From contig CM064560.1 of NCBI GenBank assembly GCA_032716605.1, positions 12,392,292-12,456,291 of the forward strand: a DNA stretch of 64,000 bases, in the 5' to 3' direction. Of the stretch, positions 11,227 to 22,291 are shown piece after piece. The position numbers and the translations under genes are program-made. The notes below the pieces were generated by a model, which saw nothing but the letters and a program-made list of their open reading frames with translations, had not been told where the DNA came from and ran no database searches. Within the stretch, counting starts at the first letter, position 1; each line of letters begins with the position of its first letter. Source of the DNA: Paralithodes platypus (Eukaryota; Arthropoda; Malacostraca; Decapoda; Lithodidae).

Positions 11227-14160
11227 GTGCGGATGGAGCTGGAGGTGGGTGGTGTGGCGAAGGAGCTGGATGTCGGAATTGTAGAGAACTTGCCTGTTGG
11301 GGGCGTCGACCTCCTCCTCGGCAACGACTTTGCGGTGCCTGCTTCTAAGGTTTCACCCTTGGTCGTTGCCGAGAAGGCGGCCGACGTTAGTAGGGAGGAA
11401 CAGGAGTGGGTTGAGAAGTGTAGCGTACAAACCATGGCGTGTGTTGTGACGCGTTCTCAGACATCCGGAGCCTTGCAGCCACCACCTCAGTCTATCAAAC
11501 CGTGGAGGAAAGGTCACAAGAAAACGGAAAGTGTTGGTCAATTGGAGAGTTTTGAGCCGGCAGTGTTTCTTGGTGACTCATTATTGCCACCTATGTTAGA
11601 GTCTGGAGAGGCCCCGGGGCCTGTCACCGCTAGTGCAGGTGCAGGGGAAGAGACTCTGCGACAGCATCGTTATGCGCAGCGTGAGGAAAGGATGGCTCAG
11701 CGGGACATTGGAGGTGGAAATAAATTATTTAAGATGAACTTGGATAATCTCGCACCTGCTGATATATGTTCCTTGCAGCTGGAAGATCCTGAAGTCAGGG
11801 CGTGTGGTAATGGTGCTGTCGAACTGGAGAGCGATGGGGATGCGCAGCCTGGTGATTTTTTCTTGTCCGAGGGGATCTTGTATCGGAGACATCAGGATCC
11901 CAAGAAAAAGTGGGATGGCGGGTCAGGATTAGTGGACCAGTTAGTAGTACCGAGGGTGTGCCGTGAGAGCTTATTGAGATTAGCTCATGATGTGCCTTTG
12001 GCAGGGCACCTGGGGGCACGTAAGACGGAGGCAGCTCTGAGCAAGATTTTCTGGTGGCCTGGGTTAAAGGCGAGTGTCGTGTCATGGGTGTCACAGTGTC
12101 ACACTTGTCAAGTTGTTGGGAAACCCAATCAGGTCATCCCGAGAGCCCCGTTACAACCCATCCCTGTCATTGGGCCGCCCTTCAGCAAAGTAGTTATCGA
12201 TATGGTTGGCCCATTGCCCCCCACTAGTGCCGGCAATACATTTTTACTAACTGTAATGGATGTAGCAACACGGTATCCAGATGCTTACCCCATGCGCAAC
12301 GGGATGGCTAAGACTGTTGTCAAAAACCTACTTGTCTATTTCTCTCGTTATGGCTACCCTCAGGAGATCCAGTCTGATCAGGGATCCACTTTTACTTCTG
12401 CTCTGTTTAAGCAGACCATGCAGCAACATGGGATAGTGTCTGTGGTGTCATCTGCCTACCATCCCGAGAGTCAGGGAGTTTTGGAAAGGTGGCACTCGAC
12501 TCTCAACAGTATGTTGCGGTGTTATTGCATGGAAAATGGGAAGGACTGGGATCTAGGTCTCCCATACGTTTTATTTGCTGCGAGAGAAGTACCTGGGGAG
12601 AGCTTGGGATTTAGCCCGAACGAGTTGGTTTTTGGACACAGGGTCAGGGGGCCCCTCCACATAGTCAAAGAGATCTGGGAGGGAGTCACAAAGCCATGCT
12701 CGCTTCTAAAGTATGTAGTTGAAAGCCGTGAGAGAATGCTAAAGAGCTTGGAGGTAGCAGGTCGGAACCTTAAGAGTTCACAAGCTCAGATGAAGGACAG
12801 ATACGACCAGAAGGTGAAGCTGAGGGAGTTTGAAGTAGATCAGGAGGTACTGATACTACTGCCTCTGGTGGGACACCCCTTGTCTGCCAAGTATTCTGGT
12901 CCGTATCGGGTTGTAAGGAAGGTTTCTGATCTCGACTATTTAGTAGCTACTCCTGATCGTAAGAAAAAGAACCAACTTTGCCATGTAAATCTGATGAAAG
13001 AGTATGTGAGGCGCCCCTCCGAGCCTCTCACTGTCCCGGTGTTGATCTGCAGCGATCGTGGTGGAGAAGGAGGAAGGGACAGTCAAGCTGCGGGGGAGGA
13101 TAATTGGGATTGTCATGTTTCCGCGGATCAGTGGGCGGGGAATTCTAGACAAGTGGCTCACGAGTTGATATTGCACCTGCCTGAGCAACAGCGTGTAGCT
13201 GTGCAGCACTTGTTTGATTCAAACCCAGCTGTTTTCGCGGAGCATCCTGGCCTCACTACTCAAGCGGTGCACGATGTCGATGTTGGGGACCACCCGCCCT
13301 TTAAATCAGTGCCATACCGTGTTCCCCCTATTAAATTACCAGCACTTAGGGAAGAGCTGGATTATATGCTGAAACGTGGGCTGATTTCTGAGGGTGCAGT
13401 AAGGTGGACTTCCCCAGTCACACTGCAGCCCAAACCAGATGGCAAGGTGCGGTTTTGTATAGATTTCCGCAGGTTGAATGGTTTAACCCCCACAAATGCC
13501 TACCCTCTCCCTCGCGTCGACGACAGTGTGGATAAGATAGGAAAGGCCAAGTTCCTCACTAAGATAGACCTTGTTAAGGGTTATTGGCAAGTGCCCTTGT
13601 CTGAGCGAGCGCGAGAGGTGTGTGGGTTTGTGGTGGACGGTGCCACATATCGTTGCCATGTTATGCCATACGGGCTGAAAAATGCCCCTGCAACGTTTCA
13701 GAAATTAATGAACGACATTGTAGCCGACATTCCCAACTGTACGGTGTACCTAGATGATGTCATAATATACGACGATGATTTTAACAGTCACTGTGCTCAC
13801 ATCGGACAGCTTTTTAATAAACTGAATGAAGCAGGTTTGGTGGTAAACCTGGGTAAGTGCGATTTTGTCAAAGCCACAGTTTTGTACCTGGGGTTCGAGG
13901 TGGGGATGGGTCAGGTGTGCCCTCCACAGACAAAGATCAAAGCCATCGATCAGTTTCCCCAGCCTACGACTAAGAAACAAATCATGCGGTTTCTAGGTAT
14001 GATAGGCTATTATCGTCGCTTCATCAAAGGCTATTCGACTGTACTTGCACCTTTAACTGACTTATTATCTAAGGACAAGAAGTTCCGGTGGTCTCCTGAG
14101 TGTGCAGAGGCGTTTTCCTTGGTGAAACACCAGTTATGTACCCACCCCATACTCAGATGA
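11227..14160 (+). pseudogene. Protease C-term, integrase and reverse transcriptase, copy C
   Basis: A 977-codon open stretch in the gag frame. Order: protease C-terminus (LLLGNDF); integrase HHCC zinc finger (HDVPLAGHLGA to CHTCQVV, about 11986-12110); DDE core with D in VVIDMVGPLP (about 12196), D in QSDQGSTF (about 12375) and E in HPESQGVLERW (about 12480); GPY/F module (SGPYRVV, about 12897); then reverse transcriptase with KIDLVKGYWQVPL (13561) and the catalytic YLDDVII (about 13747), and the connection (FLGMIGYYRRF). All catalytic residues of integrase and RT are intact. Integrase before RT is copia-like order, yet GPY/F and RT type are Ty3/gypsy, which defines the Gmr1-like arrangement. 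It ends at TGA 14158-14160 because of a deletion. Confidence 0.92.
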
Positions 14161-14482
14161 TGAAGGTATCGAACATCCAGTAATTTTGTACAGTAAAAAA
14201 TTCAATAGTGCACAAAGGAATTACTCTGTAATTGAAAAAGGACTCCTGGCGATAGTGCTGGCGCTCAGGCACTTCGATGTATATGTTCCTGCTTTCGGAC
14301 CAGTCGTAGTGGTTTATACCGATCATCACCCTCTGAAATTCTTGAATCAGTTTCATAACCGGAATATGAGGCTGACCAGGTGGTCACTCATGCTTCAGGA
14401 GTATAATCTGGACATACGCCATATTGCCGGTTCTGATAACGTGATTACGGATTGTCTATCAAGGGTGGATGATGTTGGTTAG
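14161..14482 (+). pseudogene. RNase H domain, copy C, 5'-deleted and out of frame
   Basis: The RNase H reading resumes in the +1 frame at 14157 (DDEGIEHPV) and runs to TAG 14480-14482. Compared with copy B about 27 codons are missing, including the segment that carries the first catalytic acidic residue (TEAS in copy B), and the frame is shifted. It keeps the YTDHHPLKF motif and the C-terminal IAGSDNVITDCLSR. RNase H removes the RNA strand during reverse transcription, so this copy cannot finish replication by itself. Confidence 0.88.
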
Positions 14483-14799
14483 ACTGCCACAGGATTGAGG
14501 GTTGAGTGTGGAGGAAAATAGGCTGTCACTGTAGTTCAGCCGAAAAAAAACAAATTAAAAAAGCAAAAACCTTATAAAAAACTCTTTACTTTATATAACG
14601 TGTAGAATTTTGTATAAGATGTTGTAGCAGTATCTAAGTTGAATGTTTTCGCTTATTGTCGCTAAGTTAGTTGAACTTGCTCGGTGGAGCGCAACAGTCT
14701 TTATTTGTTTTTATATATAGTGCCTTGTGTCGCAACTGTGTGTGGTACTATGAGAAGCTTTCTGTTAGATATGAAGAACTTAGTCAAGGGTCTTATATC

Positions 14800-14809
14800 T
14801 TGGGGGAGG
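14800..14809 (+). other. Polypurine tract, copy C
   Basis: TTGGGGGAGG directly abuts the 3' LTR. Copy B has TTGGGGGGG at the same place. This primes plus-strand DNA synthesis. Confidence 0.75.
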
Positions 14810-16706
14810 TGTGACGCTTCTGCATAGTAGCCACGTGCGGGCATGCGCGCGCGTCGGCTGCCCAGCCGTTTAGAAACCGGCTGGTGGCAGCCGGCCGGCC
14901 GGCTTTTCCTTAGTATATATCCTACGACAATGTAACTAATGTCTGGGATATTCTTATGTTGTTTCACAGCTTGTAGCTGCCCTTATTCTTAACCAACGCA
15001 TCTTAGTATATTTTATTCTCGATAGTTGATTGTTTCATTATAATATATAAGATGTAAGTCTAGTGAGAGTGGGAGGAGACGAGCGGGAGAGAGAGACCGG
15101 CTGGGGGACGTTGCTTCGCGCGGAGAGTCCAGCTTGGGACGAGCCTGATGTTGCCACCTGCATTTGATTGCAACGTTAGGCTTAGTTTCGACTCACGCAC
15201 GGGGTAGAGGATTTTGACCCGGCAACTGTGTTGAGTGTTGCCAAGCCTGGGATGTATTCTGCATGCCTAGGGTGGGGTCCAGACAGATTCAAGACTCAGA
15301 GCTCACCTCACTGTCGTACCCTTCGGACCCCCTTGATAGCTATCCCTCTCAACCCCACTTAGAAACTTTCTCTCTTACTTTGTATACCTTCCTTCCAATA
15401 CTTCACCAATCTATTTAATTATCCCATCCCCTTGATAGACCTTATATCTATTATTGTATTAACGACGAGCTCTCAGATAACTAGATAGAATTTTGGGCCT
15501 TATGCAGAGATGTAATTGTTAATGAGACCTAGGAAGCTTTTTGTTGTCTCATATTTGGTGGTTTCATGCTTGCTAGTGTGTTCTTGTGTCAGGTTAGCAT
15601 GGGCTAGACCGGAGGGGAGGCTTTTTGCGATCCTTTAAGTAAAGTCTGCTGGTGCGAGTCCTGTGGACCCGCACGACTTTAATAGGATACCCGTGGGAGT
15701 CTGGGGGCATTTTCTTGTCTGTGTCCCTGTGTGACTAGTGTTGCGTTGTGTGAGGGCCCTTGCCTAATCCACTCAGCACTGCGCTAGCACGTCTTGCTTT
15801 TGTTTTAGGGTCGCCAGGAGAGAGTCAGATACTTGCGATCTGAGTCTCTCAAGAGAGCACCCTTTCAATTAGAGTAATAATGGCGCACAGACTTGGGAAC
15901 GTCCCTAGGCTAGAGCAGGTGGCTCAGCCCGGGTATCCGAAGCCTATATCCTTCCGGCTAGACCTCTGCCGCCTGGCAGATTAACAGCTAGGGGTTTATC
16001 ATCTCTGTATGCTTGTTATTGTGCCACAGTTTACCGTTTTTGCGAGCATTGTGAGTCAGGGTGTGGCTTAGAGACTGTCCGAGCAGGCTTGCCTGACTAA
16101 GAGTGAGAAGCACACCTGTATGTGGTTATGTTGCGAGTTGCTGCCTTTATTTAATTATACCTATGCCATTATACACTGTAGGTCCTATCACTAGTATTTA
16201 TTCCTGCTTATGAGTTAAGAGTTCTCTAAATCCGTAACGTACTTTCTTTGCTAAGCATCCGATCCTACAGTAGCCGCATGCAGTTTAGAAACCCGCATCT
16301 TGTCTACCGGTACGATGTTTTTAGGACTGTTTGCTTTCACCTTCTTTCACGCAGGGGTGATTAGTTGTATTAATTAACGTAACGTTAAATGTACTTTCTT
16401 CTAGTTTGTTATTAAATTGTTTCTGCAATTTAATTCCGTTATCTATCTTTTCCTTGAAGCTTTAAGTCAACTTAATTGTGTGATCTTTTATATAGCCTGC
16501 TTGACTATCAGCAGTCTATAGTGCGTGCACCCTGTAACCGAGTCATAGGATACCTCGTTGTCCAGGCAGGACTCTTGACGGTTTAGGGTGGTTTGTTGCC
16601 TGGGTTTATAGATAAGGGTTGGATCTAGCGTTTTCCGTTGTTGCTGGTTGCCGCATACCTAGTCCAATAGAAAGAGCCCCGTGTTTATATATCCCAGGAC
16701 GTAACA
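14810..16706 (+). repeat. 3' LTR of copy C
   Basis: Nearly identical partner of 7405-9292, ending GTAACA at 16706 and followed by the target duplication ATGC. Confidence 0.93.
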
Positions 16707-16820
16707 ATGCAAATGACTCGCCAACCTCCAACATTCTACCGCAATGCTTTCGACCAGAATAACCACCTCTACCGCGATGAAGGCCACCAACAACCAAAAG
16801 AGACGATAAACCACGGGTAA
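16707..16820 (+). pseudogene. Unidentified decayed coding sequence, 3' part
   Basis: Continues the frame described at 7047-7404. From the target-duplication ATG it reads 37 codons (motifs MTRQPPTFYR, FDQNNHLYR) to TAA at 16818-16820. The opposite strand is also open here (16896 to 16606, partly inside the LTR), so the coding strand is not certain. No family recognised. From 16821 to 17799 I see only AT-rich sequence with no supported gene. Confidence 0.3.
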
Positions 16821-17799
16821 CGAAAGCTTTACATATATCATCACTAATAGATGAAAGTCCAAATAAATGTAAAACAATTATCCTTCCAACAGGCAAGCTT
16901 TCTAAAATATAAGGTTAATTTTAATATATAAAGAATAACATTACCCATGTATCCCTATGTCTATTATATTTTTAAGACCATTAATAACTACACAATAATT
17001 CAAAAACCAGAATCCAAATGCCCCTAATATTCCGAAACCAATTAACCCAATTTAAAAACTGAATATTACCTACCTGGAAAAAATGAAAGGTAGGCAATTC
17101 AACCAACAATACTTTCCCTGTTAACTTTCGGGTGGAACGGATCGTGTACACTGGTTGAGTCCTGGCAGCAGTGGTGGGAGTGAGTGTGTGTAGGCCAACT
17201 AGAAGTGCCCTTTCTAGTCTTGCGTGGAGAGCAACGTCCCCCTCTGGTGCCAACAGAAGGAGGAACTTACCTGTGTCACGTCGCCCAGATCTCTCACGGA
17301 TTCTACTTCTCCTCCCCTCCCCCAGACTAAGTGTTTCTGTGTTACTGTGTTTTGGAATTGTTGCGAAGGATTTATATAAGATATGTTGGTGTTCGAATTA
17401 ATGTAACTTAGAGGCCACATTCGGACTCTCCTTGCCATACCTTTTCCCTCGCGTTAAGAGAACAAAACACACTCAAATTACGGTTTGCTATATCTATAAC
17501 ACTCTGGATATAATTTATTTATATTCCATAATTATACATGTTATATATGTATGATACCTAAGATTTATACCCTACACAATACGTAACTACCCGTGAGCAC
17601 TCTCACATCTTATTTGCAATTGTGTTATTATCTGTGGGTGAATAAGTGTTCATAGAGAGCGTAATTTTCATTCCTGTTGTATTATTAATCTAAATTTGAT
17701 TTACGGACGTTTCTAAGGCCATTTTTACATCATTTATTATGTTCCTTCCAACAACCAACTATACTCCTAAAATCGATTAATGAAATTTACAAACACATG

Positions 17800-17874
17800 T
17801 GGCAGTCCGTGGATTCGAACCCATGACGCTCACACCGAAAATCAACACCTTATGCATCGCACCACGAAGACAGT
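17800..17874 (-). mobile_element. tRNA-derived SINE head
   Basis: The minus strand reads as a tRNA-like block: an A-box-like region in GTGGTGCGATGCATAAGGTG and a B box GGGTTCGAATCC, about 75 bp in all. It does not form a convincing functional tRNA (acceptor ends do not pair well), so a SINE head with RNA polymerase III boxes is the better reading. The SINE body would lie to its left (lower coordinates); I cannot define its end. Confidence 0.5.
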
Positions 17875-18041
17875 TTGATTTCTTCCCCCTTATATAATTA
17901 CAACTCTGTACGAGTACTTTATACATTCAATTTTGAATAATCTTATTGTGTGCAAAGTCTCGTGAATAATTCGGTCAACCGCGTTATACGGTTAATAACA
18001 TTTACTTATCAGTTCAGGAATGTCTATTCTACCTTACTATG

Positions 18042-18247
18042 TTTCTAGCCTATAGTTCTGGCTAATTTTGATTCACTACTATGGTTCTGTGAATTCATTT
18101 TATTTTATATTCCTAGCCTACATTTCTGGCTAATTTTGATTCACTACTACAGTTCTGTGAATTAATTTTGTCTTATATTCCCAGCCTACCTTGCTGGCTA
18201 ATTTTGAATCACTACTGAGTTCTGTGACTTCATTTTATTTTATAATT
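18042..18247. repeat. Tandem repeat, about 70 bp x 3
   Basis: Three diverged copies, each with TCTGGCTAATTTTGATTCAC-like core followed by TTCTGTGAATTCATTTTATT. Divergence between copies suggests an old array. Confidence 0.7.
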
Positions 18248-18303
18248 CATTCAGCCACTTAATTGGTGATTCTTATTTTATTAGCAGTGCTTTGAATATT
18301 AAT

Positions 18304-18468
18304 TAATATTTACTGTATTATTAACTACTTTCAGCTATATGTATTAATATTTACTGTATTATTAACTACTTTCAGCTATATGTATTAATATTTACTGTAT
18401 TATTAACTACTTTCAGCTATATGTATTATTATTTACTGTATTATTAACTACTTTCAGCTATATGTATT
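18304..18468. repeat. Tandem repeat, 41 bp x 4
   Basis: Four nearly identical units containing TTTACTGTATTATTAACTAC and TTTCAGCTATATG. The flanks 18470-19246 are AT-rich and contain no gene I can support. Confidence 0.85.
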
Positions 18469-19246
18469 CACTACACGTACTCTGTGAAATGAAGTTCCTT
18501 TATTACTGTTCTTTTTAAGCCCCATTACGGCTAAGATTATTTCTTGTATATTTGGTGTATAATTATTCATCAGATTTCCTTTGTAAAGTAATTCTAAATT
18601 TGATTGCCTTATACCTAGGACTAACGTTATATTTATACCTTTCTGTCCTAGAATATCTTTACATATTTTAAAGTATTTATTTATACAACCCGCAGTAACC
18701 TTGACCTATCCCCCCTGCCGCAGGATCCTTTGACCACCTACCTACCTATAGCGCGTCCCGCTTTAGCTCACCACGCTCTAACTCTCATATATTTTGAAGA
18801 CGCAGTATCATTTGCCAATATCTACTTTGTCTTTGTATCTCTCTGTGTGCACTTATTTTCAGATATATAAATATTGTCATCAGTTTCAGGTTGCATTTCA
18901 TGTATTATTGTGAGTTACTTTTTATTCTATGTTGTAATGCTAGGATTTGTTACGTGGGAATAAACCATAATTATTCTCATAGCATTTGGGCTTAGGTCAA
19001 TATACTTATGACCCTTATGTATATAAACTGTACCCGCTATTAAGGAATAAAACTTGTGTACCAAACCTGTGTATTCATTGTCTTTGGTGGAGATTGAGTG
19101 AAGCAAATACTATTTATGTCAATGCTAGTTGTGTTCCTGTCGAATAGTCTCAAGTTCTGAATTTCCTAAAAAGAGGAATAGTACAGACCAATAGAAGCGT
19201 GCTGGATTATAGCGTCGCATAACAAATTGTTTACTAGCAAACAAAT

Positions 19247-20668
19247 GCGATGGTGCTACAACGTGCTCAGCCCAACACAGTAGATGATGCTACAACGTGC
19301 TCAGCCCAACAAATGCGTGGTGCTACAACGTGCTCAGCCCAACAAATGCGATGGTGCTACAACGTGCTCAGCCCAACAAATGCGTGGTGCTACAACGTGC
19401 TCAGCCCAACACATGCGATGGTGCTACAACGTGCTCAGCCCAACAAATGCGTGGTGCTACAACGTGCTCAGCCCAACACAGTAGATGGTGCTACAACGTG
19501 CTCAGCCCAACAAATGCGTGGTGCTACAACGTGCTCAGCCCAACACATGCGATGGTGCTACAACGTGCTCAGCCCAACAAATGTGATGGTGATACAACGT
19601 GCTCAGCCCAACAAATGCGTGGTGCTACAACGTGCTCAGCCCAACACATGCGATGGTGCTACAACGTGCTCAGCCCAACAAATGCGATGGTGCTACAACG
19701 TGCTCAGCCCAACAAATGCGATGGTGCTACAACGTGCTCAGCCCAACACAGTAGATGGTGCTACAACGTGCTCAGCCCAACACATGCGATGGTGCTACAA
19801 CGTGCTCAGCCCAACAAATGCGATGGTGCTACAACGTGCTCAGCCCAACACATGCGATGGTGCTACAACGTGCTCAGCCCAACACAGTAGATGGTGCTAC
19901 AACGTGCTCAGCCCAACACAGTAGATGGTGCTACAACATGCTCAGCCCAACACAGTAGATGGTGCTACAACGTGCTCAGCCCAACACAGTAGATGGTGCT
20001 ACAACGTGCTCAGCCCAACACAGTAGATGGTGCTACAACGTGCTCAGCCCAACACAGTAGATGGTGCTACAACGTGCTCAACACAGTAGATGGTGCTACA
20101 ACGTGCTGAGCCCAACACAGTAGATGGTGCTACAACGTGCTCAGCCCAACACAGTAGATGGTGCTACAACGTGCTCAGCCCAACACAGTAGATGGTGCTA
20201 CAACGTGCTCAGCCCAACGCAGTAGATGGTGCTACAACGTGCTCAGCCCAACACAGTAGATGGTGCTACAACGTGCTCAGCCCAACACAGTAGATGGTGC
20301 TACAACGTGCTCAGCCCAACACAGTAGATGGTGCTACAACGTGCTCAGCCCAACACAGTAGATGGTGCTACAACGTGCTCAGCCCAACACAGTAGATGGT
20401 GCTACAACGTGCTCAGCCCAACACAGTAGATGGTGCTACAACGTGCTCAGCTCAACACAGTAGATGGTGCTACAACGTGCTCAGCCCAACACAGTAGATG
20501 GTGCTACAACGTGCTCAGCCCAACACAGTAGATGGTGCTACAACGTGCTCAGCCCAACACAGTAGATGGTGCTACAACGTGCTCAGCCCAACACATGCGA
20601 TGGTGCTACAACGTGCTCAGCCCAACACATGCGATGGTGCTACAACGTGCTCAGCCCAACACAGTAGA
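19247..20668. repeat. Satellite array, 34 bp unit, about 42 copies
   Basis: Unit starts ATGGTGCTACAACGTGCTCA and ends in one of three tails: AAATGCG, ACATGCG or ACAGTAG. The left third mixes the ATGCG types, with a one-base-shorter form in some units; the central part is almost pure ACAGTAG; two ACATGCG units return at the right end (about 20580-20640). As 34 is not a multiple of 3, the array opens long reading frames in all three plus frames. These are not genes. Confidence 0.95.
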
Positions 20669-21078
20669 GTAATATTACGTTAATTGCAAATTATTCAGTT
20701 GTAGAGGTCAGGCAACTGCTTCACCACTCAGAGACAAGCTTATGGATCAATAATATAGAGTGTGATAGTTTTAAGTTACGTATTGACAGCCCACAAATAG
20801 GAGAAAGCCAAGAGCAAACAATCGGAGGTGTTTGCAGTGCGATAAGATAGAGATAAATGAGTGGAGGCTCAAGCAGGGAGGAGGTTGCCGAGCATTAAGA
20901 TTAACAACTTTAATTACCGCAATTATAAATTAAATCTATGCAAAGTAAGCTTACATTAATATCACAATGGCTCATCTTAAGGACGCAACAATGGTAGAAA
21001 TATATTAAATCAACTTAATATTTGTTAACCCGATAGAGTACAGCAGAACACAAAGACGAATGAACTGCGTACATAATA

Positions 21079-21081
21079 CAG

Positions 21082-21119
<38 letters not shown>

Positions 21120-21135
21120 TTTTTTTTTTTTTTTA
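21079..21135. repeat. (TA)n(GA)n poly-T microsatellite
   Basis: About 11 TA units, about 9 AG units and a run of about 16 T. It adjoins the LINE 3' end that follows. The stretch 20669-21078 has no recognised feature. Confidence 0.9.
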
Positions 21136-21390
21136 TGTGAGCGAGGGAGACAAAAGGCAGAATTGCCTGTAGCGAGTGCCTCCCCCAGAGTTGAAAGAGT
21201 GACAGGACCAAAATCAAGGGACGTTCGAGCCAAAATGCCTGGACATTTTTAGTTTGAAGCAATTTAAGTCATAACAAGCGGGACAAACTGATTCTGGGAG
21301 AGAGTTCCAGTGCTCAGATGTTGAATAATTTTTGTTTTAGAATAACGTTTTACTTTTGGGTTGGAGAGTTCCACAGAGTAGGGGTGGGAT
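21136..21390 (-). mobile_element. LINE 3' end (jockey-like), decayed
   Basis: On the minus strand a LINE ORF2 C-terminal pattern is visible (LELSPRISLSRLL, then LKLLQTKNVQAF), like the WNSLP...DLNxFK tail of jockey-type elements. It is followed by a 3' untranslated hairpin containing AGGCAATTCTGCC between GGAGGCA and TGTCTCC arms. The same 3' end occurs at 48515-48770 and 58775-58840, so this is a dispersed family. 5'-truncated LINE copies are expected to look like this. Confidence 0.55.
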
Positions 21391-21911
21391 TGTGTTGCAA
21401 GACACGTGCTACGTGCTCTACGAATAGGGGGTGGTACACACTGAGAGAGCTCTGAGGAACACTGATTATTGTAATAGTGTGACGTTAACCACTCCGTTAG
21501 AACCGCATGGCTTGTCCTACAGTGACTCGCTAGGATCGCCAGGGCAGTGGATGGGGCTACAGTTTGTGTATTAGAGTGTGCTTTATTTCATATGAAAGCT
21601 TGTGTCATGGGCAGTCCAGAAAGGCTTTTTGTTTTCACCCATGTCAAGGCTTTATATATTTAATTGTAAAGTATATGTTTTAGCCTTAACTAGTAATGAT
21701 AAGATCAGAGAGAGAGAGAGAGTAGAACAGAGTGAGAGGGGGCGCATAGTGTTTTTGCCCCGCTCGATGACGTCACAGCTGGCTGGCCTCGTGGGGATTG
21801 GTTGAGGGAGTTCTTTACCATGCTTGGTGACGTAATGTTTTGCTAGCTACTTTGGTAGTGGCTAAAGGACTTGTAACCGCTTTTTTCCCACGCGGCTCGA
21901 GCTGGTGCGAG

Positions 21912-21919
21912 TATATATA
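21912..21919 (+). promoter_or_regulatory. LTR core promoter TATA box
   Basis: TATATATA lies downstream of a GC-rich segment (CACGCGGCTCGAGC) and about 30 bp upstream of CCCTCAGATC, a plausible initiator. It is conserved at 28229-28236 and, on the minus strand, at 6257-6264. Transcription would start within the LTR, as in other LTR elements. Confidence 0.5.
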
Positions 21920-22045
21920 CAGTTCCTCGCCACTCTCTCCCTCAGATCTGGTTTCTAGAACACACCCATCTTTTTTCCCTTGCTATCTGTCCCCGCTCCG
22001 TACCTGAGAATCTTTTCCTCTGCCTATCTCTCTCATTTCCCATAT

Positions 22046-22291
22046 AATAATAATAATAATAATAATAGTTCTTAAAGCTAGCGCATGCTAAGCTAGCTAA
22101 GGATAGCTCAATAAGGCCGATTAGGCGTATTTCCATTGGGGTCCTGTACTACTACCCCATCCCTTTGCTCATGAGGGATGGTAACGACTCTGTGCTTGTG
22201 AAAAATCTTTAACGCGCCGAGCGTGGGTGCGAACCCGGGCCTTCTGGGTGGAAGTCCGAGACGCTAGTCACTACACCAAGCGAGCCGCTTT
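22046..22291 (-). mobile_element. tRNA-derived SINE inserted in 5' LTR
   Basis: About 246 bp absent from the 3' LTR and from copy A. The minus strand begins as a tRNA-like head (GGCTCGCTTGGTGTAGTGAC, an A box) followed by a B box (GGGTTCGCACC at about 22225-22235). It ends in a trinucleotide tail, seen on the plus strand as (ATA)n at 22045-22068. The short LTR segment CCTTCACCACC present in the 3' LTR is missing here, so integration removed about 14 bp rather than leaving a clear duplication. Confidence 0.75.

Larger units (their letters stand above)
7405..16706 (+). mobile_element. Gmr1-like Ty3/gypsy LTR retrotransposon, copy C (full length)
   Basis: Complete 9.3 kb element: 5' LTR 7405-9292, primer-binding site 9295-9302, gag-pol 9508-14482, polypurine tract 14800-14809, 3' LTR 14810-16706. 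It is flanked by a 4 bp target duplication ATGC (7401-7404 and 16707-16710). The two LTRs differ at about 20 positions plus a few small indels over 1.88 kb, roughly 1%, so insertion is fairly recent. The pol order is protease, integrase, reverse transcriptase, RNase H, the arrangement known from Gmr1-like Ty3/gypsy elements. The copy is inactive: two nonsense codons and a small frameshifting deletion at the RT/RNase H join. It is related to copies A and B but has a different LTR. Confidence 0.93.

Noticed and set aside
16606..16896. 96-codon minus-strand ORF next to copy C
   Set aside because: Part lies inside the LTR; the rest has no domain. A splice-acceptor-like ATTTTAG upstream and a GTAAGT donor near 17268 do not agree in phase.
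17800..17874. A functional tRNA gene
   Set aside because: B box is good, but the acceptor and D arms do not pair; a SINE head fits better.
19250..19924. Long repeat ORFs in the 34 bp satellite
   Set aside because: Unit length not divisible by 3 and all three frames open; a consequence of the repeat.
19247..20668. CRISPR-like regular spacing in the satellites
   Set aside because: The DNA is eukaryotic and the segments between repeats are themselves repeated, so there are no unique spacers.
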